Source: Atriophallophorus winterbourni (Eukaryota; Platyhelminthes; Trematoda; Plagiorchiida; Microphallidae). Taken from it: a DNA stretch of 64,000 nt. The notes under the pieces are model-generated. The model saw only the letters and a program-made list of their open reading frames with translations. It did no database searches and was not told the origin of the DNA. The number at the start of each line of letters is the position of its first letter. The stretch's first letter is position 1. The stretch is taken from contig JACCGJ010003320.1 in assembly GCA_013407085.1 (NCBI GenBank), forward strand, positions 1 through 64,000, read 5' to 3'. Both the position numbers and the translations under genes were made by a program. This document shows positions 31,870 to 42,870 of the stretch, one piece after another.

Positions 31870-32559
31870 ACTCAGGCATAAAATTTTGCTAACACGTCAG
31901 CAGTCTGATCACTCTGAATCACGGTTCACTCTGAAAGGGATCTTGAAAACATCTTACTATCCGCTTTTCTCCTGCGTAAGGAGCGTTCAGAGACCACTGC
32001 AAGGATCTTTGCTGATGTGCCCTGGTGGAAAAAGGCCCGAGAGGACCAGCAACAAAACCAAACGAAACAGAGGGATGATCGAAGTATAATCCTTTTGGGA
32101 GTTCCAGAAGCTGATGAAGCAAGTGATAAAGCGGTGCAGCGCAAACACAATCAGTTACAATGGAGATTCCTCAGTGATATGCTTGGTTTGCATGATGTAG
32201 CTGTGACGGACACGTTCCGCATTCCCAAATCTACGAATTATAAGGGCATCGGTCCTAAGCCCCTTAAAATAACGTTCTTGCGTAATGATATGTTGAACAC
32301 GGTCAAAACTCGTTGGGAAAATGGCCGCAGAATAATCCCGCGAGAAATTAGACTAGGTGCATCGAAACACCATATTGGAAAGATAGATGCACCACTAAGT
32401 TCAATAGAAACACTACCAAGTCAATCAGTTGTTGACGTGTCAGAAACAATTTCAGCCGATACGATAGATCACTGTGTTCCAACAGTACAACCCCAAAACG
32501 ATCAAGCATCCCTGCAAGCAAAAAACCTTCAGTTGCCGACTCTGGAGGAGTCGGCCTAA
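31870..32559 (+). pseudogene. LINE-A ORF1 (RNA-binding), frameshifted
   Basis: An upstream frame ends at 32089. The main 180-codon frame starts at 32017 and includes RSIILLGVPEADEASDKAVQ, WRFLSDMLGLHDVAVTDTFR and KPLKITFLRNDMLNTVKTRW: an RRM-like domain followed by a basic segment, as in CR1/L2-type ORF1. It stops at 32557-32559, 63 bp before the ORF2 start. Confidence 0.75.
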
Positions 32560-32622
32560 CATATATTCTGCACTCCACTAGCCTTCTTCCCCACACCCCA
32601 TCCTTGTTGAGAAAAACAACTA

Positions 32623-34260
32623 TGAAATGCATCTACACCAACGCACAATGTCTCGGAAACAAAATCGGTGAACTGCGTGCAGTTTTTTTTGAGATGTTCA
32701 CCAGACATCATCGCCGTAACGGAAACGTGGCTGCAGACTCAGCAAACAAATAGTGAACTTGAATTACCAGGAATGTCACTTATTCGTCATGACCGTGAAA
32801 CCAGAGGAGGAGGAGTAGCTTTGTATTATAGCCAAAACCTTCTGTGCCGTGAGATTACGGATCCAGACATCGTGTTACTGGATACACTCTGGTGCTCAAT
32901 CCGACTAGCTAACGGCGAAGACTGTGTTTTGAGAGTAGTATATCGCCCACCGTCTGCACAGGAAACTTACAATCTGGCCCTACTGGATAAAATTCGCATG
33001 GTTACTTCCAGATACACTTGTGGATTTTTGATTATGGGTGACTTCAATTTACCGAATCTGCAGAGCAGCACCATTTACCCAGAACACTCCCTCGAGCGCG
33101 CATTCAGTGAGTTGTTTGACGATATTCCTCTTTATAACCACATTACATGTAATACCCGATACCGCGGAAACGATTTACCCTCACTCTTAGATCTCGTTCT
33201 GACAAGCAATGAACATGACATTGATAACGTTGCTTACGAAAGTCCACTGGGACTAAGTGATCACGTCGTCATCCAGTTTGACTATCTGTTTGAAGCTGTA
33301 AGAACAAATGATGCCCGTAAAAGAGTTAGGCGGATCAACACTATGGCGTTGAGTGATGCTCTGAAAAACACGTTTAACTGCCAACCGGAAACCAGCAACG
33401 TACATGAGTTTTGGATATGGCTAATATCTAATCTCAAAAGCTCAATCGAAGTGAGCTCCGAATTTGTCCTCAGGAACTCAAGAAAAAACTTTGAATTTAA
33501 ATTAAGAAGCCGAACTCGTAAGTGGTTAACGGTACGCAACATTGCTTGGCGACACCATCGGCAAAACCCATCATCCGAGACCTGGGAAACATTCCGTTTA
33601 CTGCGGAACAAAGTAAACAAATTTGTCATCCAAGACAAGTTGTGCTTCCAAGAAGTGATATCAAGCATGATGGAGCGAAACCCCAAAATACTATATCGTA
33701 TGGTTAACGATCAAGCTAAGGTGAAACCTGGAGTAGCGTCCGTGAACACATCAGCTGGACCAACAACAACTGCAGCAGAAACTGCTGATGCTTTAGCCAC
33801 GTTTTATTCATCGGTATTCAACCCGATACAACATGCAATAAACAGCCCAAATCCAACACTCTCAAACACGGTCGCCCTAAGTGAAATAAGTGTCACTGAG
33901 AAACGTGTCCTCCAAGGTTTATTTAATCTTAAAACCGGAAAGTCTCCTGGGGCCGACGGAATAACACCGAAAATATTGAAGCAATTTGCGAGTTTGGTAT
34001 ACAAACCACTCACTTATCTGTTCGAGCAAACACTGGCAAGTGGAGTGATTCCTACAGATTGGAAACGAGGAATAATTTCTCCAATTTACAAAGGTGGAAA
34101 TCGCTCCGATGTTTCCAATTACCGACCCGTTACTCTGTTACCAGTTATTTCAAAATTACTTAAGCGACTCATTGTTGACGATCTAATGAAACACTTCGAG
34201 AATAATCAGTTGCTTTCGAGGAACCAGCATGGATTCAGACGAAATTATTCCTGTTTGTGA
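32623..34260 (+). pseudogene. LINE-A ORF2: endonuclease and first half of RT
   Basis: It begins MKCIYTNAQCLGNKIGEL; frame changes in the T-run at 32683-32690. The long frame from 32668 then reads DIIAVTETWL, HDRETRGGGVALYYS, VVYRPPSAQE, IMGDFNLPNLQ, SLLDLVLTSNEHD and LGLSDHVVIQFD (complete endonuclease), the linker RNPKILYRMVNDQ, TGKSPGADGITPKILKQF, DWKRGIISPIYKGG, NYRPVTLLPVISKLLKRLI and NQHGFRRNYSCL. It ends at 34260, where two small indels break the frame before the palm. Confidence 0.88.
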
Positions 34261-35395
34261 ATTTACTGGTAACGCTAGATGATTGGACAAATCGGTAGAT
34301 AAACGACAAGCAATACACGCGTGCTACTTGGATATTTCAAAAGCATTCGATCGTGTTGACCATTCCCTACTACTGCAGAAGCTTGAAAGGCTTGGTATCA
34401 CTGAAAAGTTGCTGAATTGGCTAAATGACTACCTAACAAATCGCACTAACCAGGTACGTGTTGATGGTGCATTATCCAAACCAATTGCAGCAACTAGCGG
34501 AGTTCCCCAAGGCTCAGTCCTTGGTCCGATCCTCTTTCTTGTTTATGTCAATGAAATACCGGAAATTGTTCGATGTAACATTTCGTTATTTGCGGACGAC
34601 ATAAAGATTTGGCGCAGCATTCGTAGTCCGTAAGACTGTCTGCTATTACAAAAGGATCTTGATACGCTTCACAGCTGGTCGTTGGAGAACAAACTGCCGT
34701 TTAACTTCACCAAATGCAGGATAAGAATGGGGGAAATCGAGTAGAGTTCACATCACATTAGTTAGAATGTCCTTGAACATAAATGCAGTGAAGAAAGAAA
34801 TTAGATTTGGGGTTGTCTGGCTATGCTCCAGTTTAGAAACATCACTTCAAACTAACATGCCTTTAAAAGCAACACGTGTTTCTAAATCTACTCAAACGTG
34901 TATGTGGTAAATTTGCGCTCAAGATATCCCAAAGATCATGACAGAATTACTTGAAGGCCAAGTCATGGATTACGGTGTGCAGTCATGGTCTCCGTGGCTC
35001 AAGAGGGATCTATCACCGCTCAACGAAACTAGTTTTCAGCATCCGAAACAAACCATATAAAGAAAGGATAGCTCAACTGAATCTGTTTGATTTCCCTATC
35101 GACGAATCAGAGGAGACCTTATCTTACTTTACAAAACATTCCATACCCCGAACCATCCCTTACAGGATTTATTCACGCGAAGGGATACGAGGAATTATCG
35201 GACCCATGAATATGTGCTGGTCGTACCCCATTCCCGTCTGAACTGTAGAAGGTATTTTTACTCTGTCCGTGTATGTTTTACTTGGAACAGTTTACCTTCA
35301 ACCGTTGCTCACGCCACTAACTTGCATGACTTTAAAACGAAATTAGACGAATTTTTATTGTATTATTCGTTTCCAGAACACTTACATACTGTTTA
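34261..35395 (+). pseudogene. LINE-A ORF2: RT palm, thumb and C-terminus
   Basis: HACYLDISKAFDRVDHSLLL, TSGVPQGSVLGPILFLVYVN, SLFADDIKIW (catalytic pair intact, about 34585-34615) are in one frame to 34633. Then come SWSLENKLPFNFTKC, the DYGVQSWSPWLKRDL segment (about 34960) and RRYFYSVRVCFTWNSLP to HTV* at 35396, across several frameshifts. Confidence 0.86.
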
Positions 35396-35510
35396 ATCTA
35401 TGTTCTTATATTGTTTATACACCTAAATTTCAATGTTTACCATCCTATGGTTGTTGTTAAGCTTGTTGCTTTTAAGACCATTAAATAACCTTGAATTACC
35501 TTGAATCAAT

Positions 35511-35780
35511 GGATTCAATGAAACCGGACGAAGTGTTTGGGCAAAGATTACTTGTTTAAAATTCGTTTTAACGTTTACGAATGCTTCGGATTATGGTGCA
35601 TCTGAGACATCGATTGCGATTGAAAAATTTGTTTATCATCTCGAATTAAGCTGATAACTTTGTTTATTTGTAAATTGTGCCTAAAAATTAGCTGTTTTGT
35701 TAGCCTTGGCAACTCCCATGCTATTGTCCTTTGTTTCATCTACTCTCAAGTCCTGCTTCGTAGTATAAATTGATTACGTT
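35511..35780. other. Unassigned spacer; possible gypsy RNase H scrap
   Basis: FTNASDYGAS near 35575-35605 resembles a gypsy RNase H TDASDYG box but is too short to rely on. Nothing else was seen. Confidence 0.3.
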
Positions 35781-38400
35781 GAGATGTTTTCTTCAAAACG
35801 AACAGTGAATGTTATTCCAATATAAATTTTAGGTGCTGTAAGTGAGAGTGCCAATGACTATCCGGATCGGAGTAATCTAGTTATGCGAAACTAGCGCTTT
35901 GTAACTCGGCGCACTGAGCACGGTTTTTCACCCTTTTGATGCATTTCGTTCCGTCACTGTTGTGCCTCGAATTCTAGGACAACGTGATCGGTTCGTCCGA
36001 TTAACGGTTAATAAAAACGATATACTCTACAGCAATGGGATCTGATGTGAGTATTAGATTCAATGTAGATGGCCGGTCTGATACCCTCATTCGAGTAAAT
36101 CTAAAAACGTGGTTATAAAGAGGTGTGTAATCAAGACAGTTTGAAGTTCATATTGAAGTGTCTCTGATGTACGATCATCCAGGCTATAATGTTTGGGGAA
36201 GTTAAAATCCCCTATTATCAATATTCGAGTATCGTACCGCGTTGTTACATAACCCAAAGCTTTATTCATTTTATTGTTCAGGTCGACAGTTGCTGTTAGA
36301 GAACGTTACATCACTCCAATAATGTCTCCTGAAGTAAAAGAAAAAGAGCACGAAAGGGTGTCAGTTATATCAAGGGTCTGGTAGGTCATAGTTCTACAAA
36401 TAAACGATTGCTTGAAGTAGAGCGCTGCTCCTCCGCCATCACCTGAACAATCACGCCGGAATAGAGTTATGCAGAGCAAAGAGAGTTCATTTTCAGACAA
36501 TGAGCCATGGAACAACGTTTCGGTTATTGCAACTATATCTGGCGCCGTTTAACTACAAATGCACAAATGCAAATGTATAGATGCACTTAATTGTATTTTT
36601 TCGTGAGTAATGACGATGTGTAAACTGAAGTTATTTGTCTGATTTCTCTGGAGTCAGACTTAACATGTAGTGATGAATCATGTGGTACGTGATAAGTCTT
36701 TAAACGGTGTGATGCCAGATACTTCTGAATAGTCACTGCATGGGATGATAAAGCATGTGAGCTTATATTGTTCACCGTCCGCCAGAATTGACAATTATGC
36801 TTCGGTGTGAATGGCTCTGTCCGACTCGATATGAGCGGGACCCACGACGTTTTGGGATTGATTGATTAATTCCATTTGAATAGAAACGCTGCTTTCCGCT
36901 GTCGCCAGTGGGTGGAGTGTTTGACTTATGACATTGGATTTTGGTGGACTTAGTCTCAGATACTTGGGTAATGTTTATTTTTATTTTTTCTATTCCGACC
37001 TTACTATTTCGTCCCTGGCGCTGATCAATAACGTAATCGCTAGGGGTTTCGGTTCATCCCCTTTATATTTTAGCTAAAAAGGAACTCGAAAAGCGTCCTA
37101 TTAAAAATATCAAGAGAAAACGCAATGTAGCGCCATTGATTGACTTCGTGCTCTGCGGTTTCCTGATCGATGCTCGAGATGTATTTTCTGGTACACCAAG
37201 TAGAACTATACCCTTCCTGTCCCACCGTGGTACATCGGGATAAATGCCGCAGTTCGAATCGAGATCCGCCTTAAGTAGGCATACAATCAACAGTACTTCC
37301 TCTATATAAGCCTCGCATTTTAGTCTGATATTTAGCAACCGAGGTTGACCAATATGAGCTGAAGTTTAGTGGCGAGTTAGACGAGTCACTTTGTCTGAGA
37401 TTACATGTTCAATTTGCATTAGGTGACAAAGTCCAGACCATTTCTCGAGGTCGCGATTCTTTTTGATATCAAACAGGCTTCCTTGGGACTCGCTAACTTT
37501 CATTGATATCACAATTAGTGCGTTCGTAATGCGTATCGAAACGTTAGAGTTTTTAAAATTTAAACAATTTTGAGCTTGACTTTGTGAGTTGAGTTCAGCA
37601 GCGTTGGAGTGCACAGCTGAGGTCGACCGTAACAGCAATCCTCTGTAAGAACTTCCTACAGCCGTAGACGTTTTAGCTGATTCCAAAACCGGATTAACCC
37701 TGTTTTTTGTCACAGCAATATCCTTAGTCTTAGATTACTTCATTAGTTGTTCCGAACTCGTTGTATTGATAACATGGTTTAAATCAGTGATCACTTGCGT
37801 ACTCACAAGATGTATCAATATTTCCTCAATACGTCGAAGGCTCAAATCGAAACTGGCCATTATATTTTCTATTTTGGATTCAATAGTATCGGCATCGAGC
37901 AAGGATTTAGCTCTACAACAAACACACAGCAGGCGCATGGAACCCTTTCATTCTTTATTTATACTATTGAATCACGGGCTAAAGAACGGTCACAATTACC
38001 ATGGATTTTATACATACACAGGAAACACGTTATGACTTTACTCGCCACAGGACTCACCGGTTGTTCACACGCTTTGTGCGTGACTTCGGAACAATTCTGC
38101 GTATCGAGATGCGTCCTATCAGCTGGGCCGGCCGTGACCATTGTTGTGTTCGGTGTATTCAGGCCCTTGGCACAGAGGTCAAGTTGGTTCCATGCTGCTG
38201 TAAGGTGAACAATCCTCGTTGTCACAGCTTGGATATTGTTGTCCCAATGTTGGATCTCATGATGCGATCACAAATGTTAGTAGCCTGAAGTGGGCTGTTC
38301 GGCTGAGTGACGGGCGTTCGATCGACTGGTCGCTGTGGCTGCTTTAGAACTCGTGATATCGTCATTTATCAAATAATCCACTGTAGCTCGTCAACCACAG
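35780..38400 (-). mobile_element. Reverse LINE 5' half: ORF1 with finger motif and endonuclease (copy 1)
   Basis: Minus strand from about 38370. A Cys/His motif C-FL-C-MYKI-H-GN-C at 37990-38015 looks like half of a PHD-type zinc finger. An ORF1 helix-rich segment follows (KIENIMASFDLSLRRIEEIL at 37735-37938), then RDLEKWSGLCHLMQIEHV (37366-37713) and KGIVLLGVPE near 37180. Endonuclease follows: ENELSLLCITLFRRDCSGDG then GGAALYF (36306-36515), ILIIGDFNFP (about 36200), RPSTLNLILTSDP near 36050, and DHVVLEFE near 35960. RT is missing. Many stops. It is divergent to MED26, with about 560 bp between its 5' end and exon 1. Confidence 0.75.
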
Positions 38401-38567
38401 AAACATGCATTAAAAGGCGTAGCTCGACCTTTGCAGTGATAGAAAAAACGTAGGAAAACTACCGTGGGAGAAAGCATGACGCGTGAGCAAATTCAGATAT
38501 TTAAGTCGAAGCAATAACTTTGCGGTGGATCGGTTGACAAGAACAAAACGAATAAGTTTCGATAGTA

Positions 38568-38726
38568 ATGATCGAAAGTATTACAGAATTCTTAGAATGG
38601 GATAAATCCGAACTGATTCGCCGAATATATGACCAAAAGTGTCAAAGCAAAAAATGCAAACGCTATAGAGAATACTATGGTTATACGTGTACATGTTCAC
38701 CATTAAAAGAAAAGATTTCCATGTAA
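38568..38726 (+). CDS. Small Cys-rich open frame upstream of MED26 exon 1 (copy 1), unknown
   Basis: ATG at 38568 opens 52 codons to TAA at 38724: MIESITEFLEWDKSELIRRI, then a Cys/Lys/Tyr-rich half with CQSKKCKRY and YTCTC. It does not match any element family in the window and ends 50 bp before the TATA box of MED26. It could be an exon of another transcript, an upstream ORF if MED26 transcription starts earlier, or chance. No homologue is recognised. Confidence 0.28.
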   Translation: MIESITEFLEWDKSELIRRIYDQKCQSKKCKRYREYYGYTCTCSPLKEKISM

Positions 38727-38765
38727 CGGCACTTCATCTTTTTAAAACATTGGGAGGGCATTTGC

Positions 38766-38783
38766 CACGTGCACTTATAAATA
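38766..38783 (+). promoter_or_regulatory. Candidate MED26 core promoter: E-box CACGTG and TATAAATA (copy 1)
   Basis: CACGTG at 38766-38771 is followed by TATAAATA at 38776-38783. With initiation about 30 bp downstream, the 5' UTR would be about 155 nt. Inference from motif and position; no transcript data. Confidence 0.45.
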
Positions 38784-38965
38784 AACTTCCGTGTTAGCAA
38801 CAATTATTCATCCGGATCAGATATTATTTCACACCACAACATTAAATTATTACTTATCGCATTTATATATTTTCATTTTGAGACAAGAGATTCAAATCAC
38901 CACATTAATTTATACCAATTTTGCGCGCAAATCAACGTCATTCTTTGTTAAAATAAACTCAAGTA

Positions 38966-39112
38966 ATGGCAGCGGCAAGTTTGACTTCAATACCTCGGCG
39001 GCCTCCCTCCGCTGCTGGTACAGATGCTCGCATTTCATGTCGCGTTGTGATGAACAGCAACATTGGTTCCATAATGCTCACTATAAGAAAAGCTTTGGAT
39101 GCTTCCTTTAAC
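38966..39112 (+). CDS. MED26: MED26 first coding exon (distal copy)
   Basis: ATG at 38966 opens 49 codons: an Ala/Pro/Arg-rich start (MAAASLTSIPRRPPSAAG), then NIGSIMLTIRKALDASFN. It ends in phase 0 at a good donor, AAC|GTGAGT (39113). Joined in phase 0 to the exon at 62219, it supplies helix 1 of the MED26 TFIIS-N domain: the IRKALDASFN-VTDSNA segment lines up without a gap with the start of the animal MED26 domain (RLLQAID...N...A), as I recall that family. An alternative start is Met29 (MNSNIGS). The exon is identical in the second copy at 46586. Whether both are used is unknown. Confidence is for coding and for this assignment together. Confidence 0.78.
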
Positions 39113-40044
39113 GTGAGTAGTTATGGCGCTACTCTTATTTTCTGTACTGCCGCGTATAATTGCATTATTAAGCTGTGAAAAGATTTTCACTATAAATTGT
39201 ATAAGGGAATCACAAGTTCGACTTGTTTGTAATGCATTTTGCTGCTTTACCATATTTTATCAAACATGGCACATAACCACTCTAACGAGAAGTGGTCTGT
39301 TGCTCATATCCTGATTGCAGTTACTGCAAATATATTTCTCAACCCCCCGTCTTTTCTCTATAGTCGGTCTCGGAACGTGCACTGCCATTTAGACTGATAA
39401 TTATAAATTTATCGGAATGCATTTGATCGTTAAATATACGAGTGATGCATCTTATGTGTGAACACCGTTTGCTTACGATATCCGTGGAAATAACTTCTGC
39501 TGTAATGCGAATTGCAATCGTTTGTCAAACAATGTTAAATGTATTCACCTCGTTAGTTCACTTTGATCTTTTCTTATCAGCGAATGATTTGTAAATGAAT
39601 GTCATCTTATTAAAGTTATCTTCAATACCATGCTGCATTTTGCACGAAGGTGAATTTGATTCCTCGCTCTAGAGAATTATCTTTTCTAACGGCAATGTAT
39701 CTTCTAAAGTATTGGGGATATCTTGGTCTATAGTATAAGTAAATTACTTTAGCCAAAATGAGCATTCGTCGCGAATTTTTTTCTTTCTCGCCCACCAAGT
39801 TCACTAACCTACTAACACATTTATTGGCTCTGGTTGAAAATTTTTTCAGTGACCACGCATATAAATAATGCTTGTGATTCTCAAATGTGTTTCAGTCGTT
39901 CATGTGAACTCAAAATCTACAAAATTTGTCAAAATATAAGTTACATGTCACATGACATGAATCTAGTCTGTTTTGCGTTGAGTCCTCTAATAATTTCGAA
40001 CAAAGTATTGATTAGATTTAAAACTAATCGCATGCGACGCTAAT
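39113..40044. other. Start of MED26 intron 1 (copy 1), no repeat recognised
   Basis: No LINE, LTR or R1/R2 match was seen. It is identical to 46733-47664 in copy 2. As the non-repetitive sequence next to the promoter it is the likeliest place for intronic regulatory sites, but none is recognised. Confidence 0.45.
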
Positions 40045-40235
40045 GCTATGTATTCCCGTGCACCACGTCATTGACTAACCATCCGATCGTTCCTCTATAC
40101 CAGGTTCTGCGAAGAAGGCGCTTAAAGATGTTTTAATTAACCAGCCATAGCAACTGAACTAACGAGCATTTCTTTCGTTTCTTTGCCTTGTGCTCTAACA
40201 CCCATGTGGAGACATCTACCGTACAAATATAAGTG
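40045..40235 (-). pseudogene. RTE C-terminal scrap (copy 1; also 47665-47855)
   Basis: At the nucleotide level it follows the RTE-1 C-terminus at 8960-9170 (CATCCGATCGTTCCTCTATACC, CAGGTTCTGCGAA, AGCATTTCTTTCGT), with many gaps. It is too decayed to translate. Confidence 0.55.
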
Positions 40236-40865
40236 AATCCAGCTCACATTGAAATGGGGTTGGGCATTTTACACGGATTACTGTGTGACTAACAATCAGT
40301 GGCTTGTTTGGGTATATATAATCTCTTGGAGATTTACGATAAAATCAATAGCCTGAAACGCCCTAGTTTGTTGTTCCCCAACATAATATCTGAGCAACGC
40401 CTTACAATCCGTTGGAGATAATCATTAATTGCTCTGATTTTTCAAGAATGGATAGCATGATTCCTGTGCAAATCCTCAATCTTTCACATCCGTGTGTAAC
40501 TGACTGGGATTCGTGCCGGTCGAGGTTGTATAGATAAAATCTTTACACCGAATATTACTCGAGCAACACCACGTGTTTCGTAGACCAACTATTGGGGTAT
40601 ACCTGAACATCCGCATTTAATTAAATCAATAGCAAGTCAACGGGACTGTCTGCTGATACAAGGGGCGCTCTTGATGTATGTGGGGATTTTTAAATGATTA
40701 TATTGCCAATGTTGTAAAAGGATATCGGCGTACGGATAGTTAACATCCTCGTTCAGTATCTCCAACGAGGTGCAGATGGGCTTCCCTTTCTCGCCGTTTT
40801 TGAATTCTACATTGACGATGTTACTAGCTTGTCTGGGGTCGCGGGGTTTAAATTCTACCGCGTGA
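40236..40865. other. Unassigned intron sequence (copy 1; also 47856-48485)
   Basis: GACTGTCTGCTGATACAAGG at about 40641 resembles the LINE-A segment after the FADD box (34629) but is isolated. Nothing else was recognised. Confidence 0.35.
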
Positions 40866-40871
40866 GTGGAC

Positions 40872-41105
40872 TACTGCACGGACGTGCAATCGTGCAACAT
40901 TTCTGTGCTGTACGGCTAACATCGTGCTAAATTGATTGGCCAACGGTAGTGAGCTGCATGCTGAAACACGCTGGAGTCTCACTACCATTTCTATCCCCCC
41001 CTCATATCTGTCTAGGCCTGGGCAACCTGACAGTATCTTAGCCCACGTGCAGTCTCTGACTGTGCGGCACTTTGCCTGGACCAGACTTGTGCTTTCATAC
41101 CATAT
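40872..41105 (+). repeat. R1 SINE-like repeat, full-length (copy 1)
   Basis: The whole unit is here: CACGGACGTGCAATCGTGCA start, ATTGATTGGCCAACGGTAGTG, CTGCATGCTGAAACACGCTG, CATATCTGTCTAGGCC, CAACCTGACAGTATCTTAGCCC, GCGGCACTTTGCCTGGACCAG, CTTGTGCTTTCATACCATATCATA. It is inserted next to RTE-1. Confidence 0.88.
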
Positions 41106-42007
41106 CATATACTGATCTAGAGTACGTGGATGGCATCCCACTTCTAGGAGACAGACCTCGTACAATCCGGATGGACTTGGCACTTTGAAGCATTAAGGTA
41201 TGGACGGGAGCCGTTCTTCACCAAATCTAACTGTCTGATATCAATTTAGAACTAGTTGATAGCTTCGTTTATCTCGGCATTTGTATCTGTGTCTAAGATG
41301 AGATCCCACCGATTATATGCTAAACGGGTCTAGAATTTACTAAGAGTTGTCATGTATGGCGACTACCCGATGCTTCACCCCATTATAAAGATCGAGTATA
41401 CAACCCAGTCGTACGTGCTACACTTTTCTATGGTCGCGAAGCCCGGTCTATTCATCGGCTTTCTTTGGCACCTTTGCCTGCACAGGGTTGCTTACATCTG
41501 GTGGCGGCATCGTGTTCTTAATATGGATGTCTGCAAATGAGTGTTTGTATCAAGAGAATGTGAGCTGAGAGAAATGCTTATGCGATGTTTGGGGCGTTTA
41601 AGAATGGCTCGTTGCCAATTTACCGTACCGCGCATTACTCACAGGACCTGGTAGAGGCTAGAGCAACAAACAGGTGGCCAATCCATTACTTGGGACGCTA
41701 GAATGAAGAAGCTCATCATAGTGCTAATTTAAGTCCTATGTATCTGTTTGCCTAGGTGAGGCCCAAAAAACGAATCTAATAGTTGTTTGAAAACCTAAGT
41801 CAGTGGCGCTAATGTCGATTATTATGTGTGTTAATTTTATCCTATAGCATTGTATCCTATTTTATGAAAAATCACAAAGTTGCTTGAAGTGAAACCACAT
41901 GAACGTTATGTTTTTACGTGCATTCGCATATTTCAGTTGCTTGTCTGCCTTTTCTGCTTCGTATTGTTTACCACCTTGGCTGACTCCAGACCTGTGCTTC
42001 ATGAAAA
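41106..42007 (+). mobile_element. RTE-1 LINE C-terminus and 3' end (copy 1)
   Basis: Frames: EYVDGIPLLGD, LVDSFVYLGICI, WWRHRVLNMDVCK, ELREMLMRCLGRL, TGGQSITWDARMKKLI: the RTE C-terminal domain with stops. The 3' UTR follows (CATTCGCATATTTC, GCTTGTCTGCCTTTTCTGC) and the terminus GCTGACTCCAGACCTGTGCTTCATGAAA at about 41980-42007. This 3' UTR matches the minus-strand copy at 8591-8860, confirming one family. Confidence 0.8.
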
Positions 42008-42139
42008 CATTGAAATTTAGCGTCTCTGATATTTCCCACAAATATCTCTAAATCTAACATTTTTATGTGATTATAACAGATCCCACGGCCCTGATCATCC
42101 CAAGTTGGAGCAGTAAATATCTGCTTTAGCTTCCTCTTG

Positions 42140-42378
42140 TGCACGGATGTGCAATCGTGCAGCATTTCTGTGCTGTACGGCTAACATCGTGCTAAATTGA
42201 TTGGTCAACGGTAGTGAGCTGCATGCTGAAACACGCTTGAGTCTCACTACCATTTCTATTTCTATTTCCACCCTAATATTTGTCTAGGCCTTTGCAACCT
42301 GACAGTATCTTAGCCCATGTGCAGTCTCTGACTTTGCGGCACTTTGTCTGAATCAGGCTTGTGATTTCGTACATATAC
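42140..42378 (+). repeat. R1 SINE-like repeat, full-length (copy 1 only)
   Basis: CACGGATGTGCAATCGTGCAG to TTTCGTACATATACATACA. In copy 2 the 5' half of this unit, with about 130 bp before it, is deleted. Confidence 0.85.
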
Positions 42379-42384
42379 ATACAC

Positions 42385-42870
42385 TACAGGTTCAGTAACA
42401 ATTTCGGTCCCACCCATCTCCATGTTTAGAATTTTTACTGGCATGGTTGTAATGCAGTTAAGCACTTGTTACTGGTGTATTGCTGTCCGTGATGATTATA
42501 ACTTGGGCAACCTGACAGTTAATTAGCCCATTTGTTGTCTCTGTCTGCGCTGCACCGCCTAAATCCAGGTTTTCATACAAAAGTTAACTCGTACAAAGTT
42601 CTGTTACACAATCATCAACCGAATGCCTAACTGTCACACAACCATGAAAAAGTAAAATACTAAAAGATGGGGAAGTGTGAAACCTAAATATCTATAGAAG
42701 AACAAGCACAAACAAAATTGGATGCGGTGCCTACCCCTCGAATGAAACATGCATTCAATCAAATTTCGTGAACGAGTAGAGCTACATCAGTACAACAGCT
42801 TCCTTGAGGCTATCACTGCCATGCATCATAAAAAGCTTACCTTGTCACTACTTGACAACATACAATGTCA
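42385..42870 (-). repeat. R2 / RTE-2 3' UTR with an R1-like scrap (copy 1)
   Basis: 42720-42860 is the R2 core (GATGCGGTGCCTACCCCTCG, AAACATGCATTCAATC, GAACGAGTAGAGC, ACATCAGTACAACAGC), antisense, which continues on the minus strand from the RTE-2 C-terminus. 42385-42490 matches the other end of R2 at 60610-60730 but in the opposite relative orientation. 42488-42580 is a diverged R1-like 3' half. Confidence 0.68.

Larger units (their letters stand above)
31870..35510 (+). mobile_element. LINE-A, near full-length reference copy
   Basis: The best LINE-A in the window: ORF1 (31870-32559), ORF2 endonuclease and RT (32623-35395), and a 3' UTR ending in repeated CCTTGAATTA units at 35488-35508. 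It has about half a dozen frame breaks. Its RT is the left boundary of the tandem duplication (34299). Other LINE-A fragments here were identified by comparison with it. Confidence 0.88.

Noticed and set aside
35575..35605. Gypsy RNase H remnant
   Set aside because: Only about ten residues match (NASDYGAS); not enough to call a feature with confidence.
37795..38208. Plus-strand 137-codon open frame, repeated at 45415-45828
   Set aside because: It lies opposite the LINE ORF1 on the minus strand, which has recognisable motifs; the plus frame has none.
38776..39200. Sm-alpha-like hammerhead ribozyme in R1 or near MED26
   Set aside because: I looked for the conserved CTGATGA and GAAAC core pair at the right spacing in R1 and did not find it.
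40848..41183. Minus-strand 111-codon open frame, repeated at 48466-48801
   Set aside because: It is the reverse reading of an R1 element plus flank; the same peptide pieces recur wherever R1 occurs.
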